A DNA stretch of 7,572 bases, taken from assembly GCA_023230585.1 (NCBI GenBank), contig JALNXB010000076.1:1-7572 (forward strand). Reading direction: 5' to 3'. A program made the translations under genes and the position numbers. This stretch comes from a bacterium (GTDB taxonomy: Bacteria > Ratteibacteria > UBA8468 > B48-G9 > JAFGKM01). The notes below the pieces were generated by a model that did not search any database, was not told the DNA's origin, and saw only the letters and a program-made list of their open reading frames with translations. Positions within the stretch are counted from its first letter, which is position 1, and the number at the start of each line of letters is the position of its first letter. Positions 1 through 5,586 of the stretch are shown in pieces.

Positions 1-1478
1 AAAGAGATGCTCTCTGTAATAAAATATTTTCCACCTCTTAAATATACTGCTATTCCACCTTTAGGCATACCTTTATCTTTTATTTTCCTTACCTCTTCCT
101 GAGCCCTGTTTATGGAGGCGAAAGGTTTTTTCTTTGTACCAGAGTTCTTATCGCTACCTTTTAGCGAAACATATATTCCATATTTCGGTCTGTTTACCCA
201 TTCTATACGTTTTTCTCTTAAACTTTTTTCCACTGCACCGTCAGGTAGACCGTCTATCTCCTCTAACCTGCTCCTTAAGTCCAGCCGGTAGCCCTCGTGA
301 GGGTAGTGTGAAGTCTCTTGCTGCCTAAAGAGTTCTTCGTATATCTTTCTTGCCTGACTATGTTTCTTCTCTTGTCTGTAACTGTCGCCAGTGTAAAGAG
401 TGGCACGGAATACGTGGTGTTTTTGAATCCCTGCTGTCTTTATTATCAAAGCATACAACTGTCTTGCTCTAACGTAGTTTTTCTGCTCAAGATAGGTTTC
501 TGCCTGCTCAAAAAGCCCGTATATACGGTAAAAATCTGTTAGCCCAGGAAGCCCAAGAAACTCATTGTAAGTCTTGTGTGCGTTTGCAAAATTCTTATTT
601 AGACGGTATATCTTTGCTATGTTGCAGAGTGATATTTCCTTCATATAATCTATGCCAGAGGTATCTTTTATAGATTGATATTCTATGAGTGCTTCTCTGT
701 ATTTGCCCTGTTTTATAAAATCGTCTGCTTTTTTGAATATTGTTTTTGCCTTTTCTGTAGTGGTGGATATCTTTTCTGTCTTGTCTGTTTCTTCTATATG
801 TGAAAGTATAAGTTTTGTTTCGTCTTCAGTTCCCGCAAGTTTTAAGGCGCTATTGAACGCTTCCCGTGCCCCTGTATAATCTTGTCGGACCAGCCTTGCC
901 CTGCCGGCTGCCTCTTGCACTGCATATTCTGGATTACTGAACATTTTTTTCTTGATATGAGAGATTGAAGGATTGTTAAAGTTGGCACCCGTATCGCTTA
1001 CAAGCGTTACTATAATTGCATCAACTGACCTGTTGTAATTTTGTAACTTATCGGGTATTATTATTTTTCCTGATATAAGAGTCCATTCTTTTTTTGCACT
1101 GCCTTTAAATCCTTTCAGTCCTCCGTTATAAGCAAAACCGCCTTTTTCTGTGCGGGCATAGGTGTATATGGTGCATAAGACTTCTTTTTCTTCTGCAGAT
1201 TTTGCATAAAAACCTATTTCTATCTCGTCACCGGCGGAGACTTCAAACTGTTTACTCATAAGGTGCCCTTTCACGAAAGCATAGGTGTTTTTCTGCCATG
1301 TCGCCTTTTGTGGGTCCCATATTTCCTTCTCCTTGATGACCCTGAATATGGAATCTTTAACTGCGTTGTTTAAACTCCATCCTTCAGGGAAATCTGACGG
1401 GTTATAATCAAAAGCTTTTACTGTTGAACCCAGTATCAGAATCAAACCAAAAACCACAGAGATTTTATTAAGCCTCAT
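1..1478 (-). CDS. Secreted protein with carbohydrate-binding-like, TPR-like and right-handed beta-helix regions (3' part outside window)
   Basis: The frame is open without a stop from the ATG at 1478 to the window edge, giving 492 complete residues. The start has an AAGGAG site 7 bases upstream (1486-1491). Residues 1-22 look like a signal peptide: a basic N-terminus, a hydrophobic core and cleavage after VKA. Residues ~25-174 resemble a CBM4/9-type jelly roll, with alternating beta strands ending in W-T-L-I-S-G and a final F-N-N-P-S-I-S. Residues ~180-395 are helical with TPR-like spacing, for example YTGAREAFNAAL and KYREALIEY. From ~436 the text YVSLKGSDKNSGT, then KPFASINRAQEEVRK and VYLRGGKY, matches the usual entry into a right-handed parallel beta-helix of the pectate-lyase or glycoside-hydrolase type. 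The product is probably exported and acts on or binds polysaccharide. Catalytic residues would lie beyond the window, so the reaction is unknown. Confidence 0.85.
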   Translation of the reverse strand, partial: MRLNKISVVFGLILILGSTVKAFDYNPSDFPEGWSLNNAVKDSIFRVIKEKEIWDPQKATWQKNTYAFVKGHLMSKQFEVSAGDEIEIGFYAKSAEEKEVLCTIYTYARTEKGGFAYNGGLKGFKGSAKKEWTLISGKIIIPDKLQNYNRSVDAIIVTLVSDTGANFNNPSISHIKKKMFSNPEYAVQEAAGRARLVRQDYTGAREAFNSALKLAGTEDETKLILSHIEETDKTEKISTTTEKAKTIFKKADDFIKQGKYREALIEYQSIKDTSGIDYMKEISLCNIAKIYRLNKNFANAHKTYNEFLGLPGLTDFYRIYGLFEQAETYLEQKNYVRARQLYALIIKTAGIQKHHVFRATLYTGDSYRQEKKHSQARKIYEELFRQQETSHYPHEGYRLDLRSRLEEIDGLPDGAVEKSLREKRIEWVNRPKYGIYVSLKGSDKNSGTKKKPFASINRAQEEVRKIKDKGMPKGGIAVYLRGGKYFITESIS

Positions 1479-1531
1479 TTAAAAACTCCTTATGTAAAAT
1501 ATTCAAAAACTTATCTCCCTCTGACTTTCAT

Positions 1532-1542
1532 AAGTTTAACTT
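1532..1542. promoter_or_regulatory. 11-base palindrome AAGTTTAACTT overlapping a -10 box
   Basis: Plus strand reads aagtttaactt, a palindrome of two 5-base arms around one base. It overlaps the proposed -10 box of the beta-helix gene. The same palindrome (central base swapped, so identical on the other strand) recurs at 5332-5342 just downstream of another promoter. It could be an operator, but the sequence is AT-rich and chance is possible. Confidence 0.3.
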
Positions 1543-1568
1543 TATTACATATTTCTACAAATTGTCAA
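1539..1568 (-). promoter_or_regulatory. Sigma-70-like promoter of the beta-helix gene
   Basis: On the minus strand a perfect -35 TTGACA (1563-1568) is followed after 18 bases by TAAAGT (1539-1544), four of six matches to the -10 consensus. The ATG lies about 60 bases further on. The block TTGACAATTTGT is shared exactly with the promoter at 5351-5379. Confidence 0.6.
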
Positions 1569-1635
1569 CAAAGTTTTGCAAGCATTTTGTAAAGGTTGAT
1601 AAACGTGCATTCTAAAGGTCAGACCCTCTGAAGGC

Positions 1636-1671
1636 AAAAAAAAAGGGGGAAGCGTGCTGCCTTCCCCCTTT
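1636..1671 (-). terminator. Rho-independent terminator of the small membrane protein gene
   Basis: On the minus strand an 8-base-pair stem GGGGGAAG / CTTCCCCC (1661-1668 with 1645-1652) closes a loop of 8 bases. It is followed at once by a run of nine T (1644-1636). A run of A upstream can extend the stem. It begins 19 bases after the stop codon at 1690 and separates this gene from the next promoter. Confidence 0.92.
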
Positions 1672-1689
1672 AAAGAGTTGTTTACTTTA

Positions 1690-1911
1690 TTAAGATTTCG
1701 GTTTTTCTTCTTTCTTCTCTTCTTCTTTTTCTTTCTTTTCAGCACTCTTGTCTTTTATATCGCTAATACCAGCAGCAATAGCAATGGCTCCACCTAAGAG
1801 AAGTAAAAAAGGAATAGCAGCCATAAGAGCTTTTACAAATAAAGGAAACCATTTAGCAAGTCCCCAGATACCTAGTATTACAGCTATAATACCACCTATT
1901 AGTGCTCCCAT
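1690..1911 (-). CDS. Small two-helix membrane protein with a Lys/Glu tail, function unknown
   Basis: The protein is 73 residues if started at the ATG at 1911, which has AAAGGAG (1917-1923) five bases upstream. An in-frame ATG at 1932 would add seven residues, but it lies inside a hairpin and has no ribosome site, so I prefer 1911. Residues ~3-18 and ~28-49 are hydrophobic, rich in Gly, Ala, Ile and Leu, and read as two membrane helices joined by a short turn (KWFPLF). Residues 51-73 are almost only Lys and Glu, a charged tail that would sit in the cytoplasm or bind a partner. The gene stands alone between its own promoter (2096-2125) and a strong terminator (1636-1671). I recognise no named family. 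A holin-like or scaffold role is possible, but nothing proves it. Confidence 0.78.
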   Translation of the reverse strand: MGALIGGIIAVILGIWGLAKWFPLFVKALMAAIPFLLLLGGAIAIAAGISDIKDKSAEKKEKEEEKKEEKPKS

Positions 1912-1923
1912 ATCTTCTCCTTT

Positions 1924-1967
1924 ATCCCGCATTTTTCGGCGGGATTTACCCTGTTTTTAGGCAGGGT
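1924..1967 (-). promoter_or_regulatory. Two tandem hairpins in the leader of the small membrane protein
   Basis: In the transcript the first hairpin has stem ACCCTG / CAGGGT (1962-1967 with 1948-1953) and loop CCTAAAAA. Two bases later comes ATCCCGC / GCGGGAT (1939-1945 with 1924-1930) with loop CGAAAAAT. Both loops are 8 bases and contain five A. The second stem ends directly against the AAAGGAG ribosome site (1917-1923). The arrangement fits control of translation or message stability. The loops lack the ACGR of mini-ykkC (guanidine-II) RNAs, so this is not that riboswitch. Confidence 0.6.
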
Positions 1968-2095
1968 TATATCACCTATTTATTTTTTACCTTAACTTGA
2001 GAACTTCTTATTTTGAGATTACCTGTAGTTAGCAAATTTTTCTGTTGCAACAAAAAGTTTTGGATGTGCAACCCTTGTACTGCCAACCATTATTT

Positions 2096-2125
2096 AATAT
2101 ATCATAAGGGGTAATAATTTGTCAA
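2096..2125 (-). promoter_or_regulatory. Sigma-70-like promoter of the small membrane protein
   Basis: The minus strand has -35 TTGACA (2120-2125), an 18-base spacer and -10 TATATT (2096-2101). It would give a leader of roughly 175 bases before the ATG at 1911, long enough to hold the paired hairpins. The leader also has a GTTGCA / TGCAAC inverted pair near 2044-2074. No terminator is visible between the upstream operon's stop at 2134 and this promoter, so read-through is possible. Confidence 0.6.
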
Positions 2126-2133
2126 TAGAAAAT

Positions 2134-3102
2134 TTAAACCTTAGGCAGTCTCCAGGGTTTTCTCTTTCTGAAGGGCTCCTGAAACTGGTTCTTTATCTTC
2201 TTCTTTTCTTCAAGATGTATCATACAAGCTCTTATACAGCCAGCAGCTCCTTCGAGAGCTCTTGCGTAATGATATAAAGAAGGAGTTTTGTAGTTTCCTG
2301 TTGTTCTGGGGTTTGTATAGCCTGCGGCATCTTCAGGGGTGACAACGAAAGGATTAGTTTCGGGTGTAGCTCCCTGAAATCCCTGGGCGCATTTGGCTAT
2401 ATCTATATCTGCCCATTCCAGTGTTTTTCCTGCAATTTGTATTTTAACAGTTTTATCTAAAGGTATCGCTTGAACAGTGCAAGCTTTAACGCACATTTTA
2501 CACATATCACATATCTTTTCTTCAGGCATAGGGTCTGGTTTGAGAGGTGCTTCGGTTACTATGGCTGCCAGGCGTTGGCGGGGACCAAATTGGGGGCTCA
2601 AAAACATTTTGTTGTAACCTATATCTCCCAGTCCTGCAGCAAAAGCAGAAAGTCGCATATGTATAAAAACATTGGGATGAGGTTTCTCTGGTGATACATT
2701 CATACTGAAACGAGGGTTGGGTGGATAGTCGTTATTTTTAACACGTGGTGGATTATAACAGTTTGCTCCTCCCCATGGAAAATTGTTAGGGATAGGGATT
2801 GCTTCATACCCTTCGTCTTCTATCATCTTACATACATTCCACAAAACAAGAGGTTGTTGTATAAAATTTATTGAAGCATACCCCATAGAACAGTAGCTTG
2901 TCCAGAATGTTCCTTCCTCTATACCTCTGAACACGCCTCTGAAATGCCTGAATCCCATTACAATTATAGATTTACCGTCAGGAAACATATATCTTGGGTC
3001 AAGCTGCTTGGGAGCGCCGTCAAACCTATCATAAGATGCAACTCCTACAATATCAGCTCCGAGGGTTTTTGCATATTTTTTAATTTTTTCTGAAGTTAAC
3101 AC
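2134..3102 (-). CDS. Cytoplasmic Fe-S / corrinoid protein of the QueG-reductive dehalogenase superfamily, paralog 2
   Basis: I place the start at the GTG at 3102 (322 residues), not the ATG at 3108. TAAGGAG (3109-3115) abuts the ATG but lies 6 bases from the GTG, and the resulting N-terminus LTSEKIKKYAK aligns with LTEKEIKEHAK of the neighbour. Residues below are numbered from the ATG form. An N-terminal domain with ADIVGVAS and GYEAIPIPNNFPW leads to AGLGDIGYNKMFL and FGPRQRLAAIVTEAPL (158-189). This is the segment that in QueG and RdhA precedes the ferredoxin part and helps hold the corrinoid. The ferredoxin part has C200-x2-C-x2-C-x3-C210, then C240 and C291-x3-C295. No Tat signal or membrane helix is present, so it is not a typical respiratory dehalogenase. 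The second cluster lacks one cysteine. It is probably a reductase, substrate unknown. Confidence 0.85.
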   Translation of the reverse strand: MLTSEKIKKYAKTLGADIVGVASYDRFDGAPKQLDPRYMFPDGKSIIVMGFRHFRGVFRGIEEGTFWTSYCSMGYASINFIQQPLVLWNVCKMIEDEGYEAIPIPNNFPWGGANCYNPPRVKNNDYPPNPRFSMNVSPEKPHPNVFIHMRLSAFAAGLGDIGYNKMFLSPQFGPRQRLAAIVTEAPLKPDPMPEEKICDMCKMCVKACTVQAIPLDKTVKIQIAGKTLEWADIDIAKCAQGFQGATPETNPFVVTPEDAAGYTNPRTTGNYKTPSLYHYARALEGAAGCIRACMIHLEEKKKIKNQFQEPFRKRKPWRLPKV

Positions 3103-3108
3103 GGTCAT

Positions 3109-3115
3109 CTCCTTA
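3109..3115 (-). promoter_or_regulatory. Ribosome binding site TAAGGAG that decides a GTG start
   Basis: The site contains the TAA stop of the upstream paralog (3113-3115). It directly touches ATG 3106-3108, leaving no spacer, but stands 6 bases from GTG 3100-3102. With alignment to the paralog, this favours GTG and suggests translational coupling of the two genes. Confidence 0.7.
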
Positions 3116-4171
3116 TTCGTCGACTTTCATTCTATTTTCTATATATTTATCGGTAGAACTTTGTCGTTCTTCTTTTAATACCCATGCAGGTTTTCTGCGG
3201 AAAGGCTTTTTGAATTTGTTTGTAAGTTTTCCTTGACTTTCAAGGTGCATAAAGCACGCCATCTGGCAACCTCTCATACCTTCTATACCTCTTCCATCAA
3301 AATTTGTAGGTTCAAGCTTATATTTCATAGATTCAGTATAGGGCTTCTTATTAAAACCTTCTTCATCTTCTTTGGTAACCATAAAAGGATTAAACTCTTT
3401 GGTGCCACCGTGAAAAGCAATGCTACATTTCTTGAAATCAACCTTTGCCCACTCAAGTTTTTTGCCTGCAACAATTGCTGCTACTTTCTCTTTTTCAGAG
3501 ATAGCTTTACCTGGACATTCTTTAACGCATAGCATACAGTTGTCACATAAAGGTTCCTCATATAAAGGGTCTTCCTTTAAAGGCATATCAGTGATAACGC
3601 AAGAAAACATTTGTCTGGGACCAAACTCTGGAGTTAAAAACATCCCGCTATACCCGATGTTACCCAAACCAGCTGCATAAGCGAGAAGTTTGAAGGGTAT
3701 AAAAATATCTGGAGCAGGTTTTGAAGGGCTGACAGGTCTTGACCATTTACCTGCATATTTATCCATATTTCCGTATGCTGTCTTATTTACGTTTATAAAA
3801 TCCTGACCTATCATATCTGGCTGTAAGTTGTCTATGTTGCTCCACGGAAAGTTGTCAACCACAGGTATTGCTTCATATCCCTGGTCTTCAAGAATTTTTG
3901 TAAAATTCCACATTGTCACTGGTTGGAATACCCATCTTATCCCGTTGTAACCCATAAGGTTATAACTTGCAAACCAGGTTCCTTCTTCAATTCCCCGGAA
4001 TACTCCCCTAAATATCCTGTATCCTAAAACTATCACAGACTTTGCTTCAGGAAATATATAAAGAGGGTTCATCTCTTTTGGTAAGTCTTTTAATCTTTCT
4101 GTTGAAGTGATACCTACAATATCTGCACCACAAAGTTTGGCGTGTTCTTTTATCTCTTTTTCAGTCAGCAT
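3113..4171 (-). CDS. Cytoplasmic Fe-S / corrinoid protein of the QueG-reductive dehalogenase superfamily, paralog 1
   Basis: The protein has 352 residues from an ATG with AGGAGG (4177-4182) five bases upstream. It is a clear paralog of the next gene. Both have ADIVGxxS near residue 16, FRGVFRGIEEGT near 54, GYEAIP near 98 and AGLGxIGYxxMFLxPxFGPRQ near 167. Both then have the ferredoxin motif, here C209-x2-C-x2-C-x3-C219-P. A further C249 (KKCSIAFHGG) and C302-x3-C306 (GCQMAC) would serve a second cluster, which is one cysteine short of the CxxCxxxC seen in QueG and RdhA. An insert around 118-145 and a 20-residue C-terminal tail are absent from the sister. There is no signal peptide or Tat motif. 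The gene follows the U32-like gene by 35 bases and its stop overlaps the next ribosome site. A corrinoid-dependent reductive step is likely; the substrate is unknown. Confidence 0.87.
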   Translation of the reverse strand: MLTEKEIKEHAKLCGADIVGITSTERLKDLPKEMNPLYIFPEAKSVIVLGYRIFRGVFRGIEEGTWFASYNLMGYNGIRWVFQPVTMWNFTKILEDQGYEAIPVVDNFPWSNIDNLQPDMIGQDFINVNKTAYGNMDKYAGKWSRPVSPSKPAPDIFIPFKLLAYAAGLGNIGYSGMFLTPEFGPRQMFSCVITDMPLKEDPLYEEPLCDNCMLCVKECPGKAISEKEKVAAIVAGKKLEWAKVDFKKCSIAFHGGTKEFNPFMVTKEDEEGFNKKPYTESMKYKLEPTNFDGRGIEGMRGCQMACFMHLESQGKLTNKFKKPFRRKPAWVLKEERQSSTDKYIENRMKVDE

Positions 4172-4206
4172 TGTATCCTCCTAAGGTAAATATATTTAAT
4201 TTGATG

Positions 4207-5250
4207 TTAAAGGGAATGGTCCTGTGTAAGCACTTGCTTCAATACTTGTGTGCAGTAATTACATTCATGGCAGTTCTGCTTACAAGTAGATGTTGTTGCA
4301 AACCAGTCTTCCGGAAATTTTTTATTGTCTATAATATGTGGGGAGATGATAGAAGAAAAACCTGGCTCAAAAAGTTCAAGAAGGTTTCCGTTAAAACTTT
4401 TTCTAATATAAGCTTCTACTACCTGCATAGGGTTACTGTGCATTCGGGTGGCTAACTTTACTGAAGGGATAAGTCTGTTATAATGGGCAAGGTCTTCAGG
4501 GCGTATCCAGCTACCTTGCAACAGAGTTCTCCAGTTGTTAGGGTTCTGATAATAATTCCAACAGAGCGTTGGGGACCAATCTTTTATATTGATGGTTTCA
4601 AGTATTTCTTTTTCGTGGGCTACCATATTGTCATGGTAGGTTTGAGCAGAGCAGAAGTTTAGACAACCGCTGTTTACAAGAAGATATAGACCTTTATGAT
4701 TATCATCTGCCCATTTTTTCACCATCTCTACATAACCAAGATTTCTGTTATATTCTCTCTGTAGGTAAAAACTATCAAAAAAATCTGAAACATACTTCAT
4801 CCCGGTTATTGTACCAATTCTCATATTTACAGAAGCCCTTATATCTATAGACGGGAAAACATTCTTTATAATGTGGGCTATGGTAAGTGAGGTTGTTGTA
4901 ACAATTTCAACTCCGTTTAGCAGGTTTTGAAGGTGTTCAAGAACAGAGATTACCTGGTTTTGAAGGTATTCGCTTACAGCATATTGTCCATAACAGTTGG
5001 AGTTGAGAAGAAGGTTGAGTTTTATCTGTTTACTTTTTATATATTTAAGGTCATCTTCAAGTTTTTTTTGTCCATCCCAGAATACATACCCTCTCCTGGT
5101 GAGTAAAGGGGCTCTGCCGGACGCCATATTAGCCCAGGGGAAGTAAACCTCAGATATTTGTGCTTCGAACTTGTCTATAATATCAAGAAAAGGTGGTTCA
5201 TCTTTCTCTTCCTGTAGTTGATATCCTATGGCGAACTTTATCTTATCCAT
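4207..5250 (-). CDS. U32-peptidase-like (UbiU/UbiV/TrhP superfamily) protein with an added C-terminal cysteine cluster
   Basis: I start at the ATG at 5250 (347 residues) because KIKFAIGYQLQ is the natural first strand of this fold. The longer frame begins at a TTG (5295) with only weak ribosome signal, and the ATG also lacks a good site, so the start is uncertain. The fold is suggested by RASVNMRIG (138-146), DFFDSFYLQREYNRNL (156-171) and WIRPEDLAHY...LIPSVKLATR (248-269), which mirror the U32 beta strands ending in REL and K-GR. C196-x3-C200 and C230 sit where U32 proteins carry the [4Fe-4S] ligands; C86 may be the fourth. The C-terminus adds C323-x3-C-x2-C-x2-C333. Known relatives carry out O2-independent hydroxylation of quinone precursors or RNA bases, not proteolysis. 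It leads an operon with the two Fe-S/corrinoid paralogs, so a joint redox job is plausible. Confidence 0.68.
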   Translation of the reverse strand: MDKIKFAIGYQLQEEKDEPPFLDIIDKFEAQISEVYFPWANMASGRAPLLTRRGYVFWDGQKKLEDDLKYIKSKQIKLNLLLNSNCYGQYAVSEYLQNQVISVLEHLQNLLNGVEIVTTTSLTIAHIIKNVFPSIDIRASVNMRIGTITGMKYVSDFFDSFYLQREYNRNLGYVEMVKKWADDNHKGLYLLVNSGCLNFCSAQTYHDNMVAHEKEILETINIKDWSPTLCWNYYQNPNNWRTLLQGSWIRPEDLAHYNRLIPSVKLATRMHSNPMQVVEAYIRKSFNGNLLELFEPGFSSIISPHIIDNKKFPEDWFATTSTCKQNCHECNYCTQVLKQVLTQDHSL

Positions 5251-5331
5251 TTTGAATAAATAAGAAACTGCCTGTATAAATTGTATTACAAGCAAACTTC
5301 TTTATAACTTTGAGAGGAAATAGTAGATTTC

Positions 5332-5342
5332 AAGTTAAACTT
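5332..5342. promoter_or_regulatory. 11-base palindrome AAGTTAAACTT near the operon start point
   Basis: It lies 8 bases downstream of the -10 box at 5351-5356, close to where transcription would begin. It matches the palindrome at 1532-1542 when read on the opposite strand. An operator or start-site element is possible. Confidence 0.3.
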
Positions 5343-5350
5343 TACTTAAA

Positions 5351-5379
5351 ACTCTATCATACATACGACAAATTGTCAA
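5351..5379 (-). promoter_or_regulatory. Sigma-70-like promoter of the U32 / Fe-S paralog operon
   Basis: The minus strand has a perfect -35 TTGACA (5374-5379), the ideal 17-base spacer, and -10 TAGAGT (5351-5356). The leader to the ATG at 5250 would be about 95 bases. This is the only good promoter seen for the three genes down to 2134. Confidence 0.65.
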
Positions 5380-5395
5380 ATTTAATTATGTTGCG

Positions 5396-5518
5396 CCCCC
5401 CCTCTCTTTCCGAACCCTTCTACCTGCCCAGTCTGTCATCCTGAACTTGTTTATCCTGCCAGGGTTTCAGGATCTCCTCTTTTATCCCGACAGTTTTTCT
5501 GAGGGGTTTATCCTTGCC
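5396..5518. repeat. GC-richer intergenic repeat with a CATCCTGAAC...TTCAGGAT hairpin
   Basis: This stretch opens with a run of seven C and is plainly richer in GC than its flanks. It holds an 8-base-pair inverted repeat ATCCTGAA (5438-5445) / TTCAGGAT (5466-5473). The form I recall as a dispersed bacterial repeat has the short loop CTTGT; here the loop is 20 bases, as if 15 extra bases had been inserted. The insert holds another ATCCTG (5453-5458) that can pair with the same right arm. A 12-13 base direct repeat, GTTTATCCT(T)GCC, occurs at 5449-5460 and 5506-5518. It lies between two diverging promoters and encodes nothing I can see. The rest of the 5251-5586 gap holds only leaders and promoters. 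Confidence 0.55.
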
Positions 5519-5520
5519 TT

Positions 5521-5549
5521 TTGCTTTTCTCTTTATAAAAAAGTATAAT
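5521..5549 (+). promoter_or_regulatory. Sigma-70-like promoter of the amidohydrolase gene
   Basis: A perfect -10 TATAAT (5544-5549) lies 17 bases after a weak -35 TTGCTT (5521-5526). The leader would be about 30 bases and ends in AAGGAG (5576-5581), five bases before the ATG. Confidence 0.6.
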
Positions 5550-5586
5550 ACTTAATCATAACGTAATTTAATATTAAGGAGAAAAA

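Noticed and set aside
134..879. Plus-strand open frames of 64-74 residues inside 1-900.
   Set aside because: They are shadows of the uninterrupted minus-strand beta-helix gene, which has a ribosome site, a signal peptide and recognisable domains.
1612..1634. AAAGGTCAGACCCTCTGAAGG as a palindromic repeat of the GGGTCAGACCC type linked to REP transposases.
   Set aside because: Only GGTCAGACC and TCAGA/TCTGA short matches are present, with no longer arms and no transposase, so this is too weak to call.
1924..1967. Paired hairpins considered as a mini-ykkC guanidine riboswitch.
   Set aside because: The loops read CCTAAAAA and CGAAAAAT and lack the conserved ACGR, and the downstream gene is not a guanidine-linked type I recognise.
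4207..4320. CKQNCHEC near the end of the U32-like protein resembles the radical SAM motif Cx3Cx2C.
   Set aside because: In radical SAM enzymes the motif lies near the start of the barrel and is followed by the SAM-binding parts. Here it is at the extreme C-terminus with no room for a barrel after it.
5251..5295. Longer TTG start of the U32-like protein.
   Set aside because: The added 15 residues fit no expected strand of the fold and the upstream ribosome signal is weak. The ATG at 5250 begins at the natural first strand, though it too lacks a strong site.
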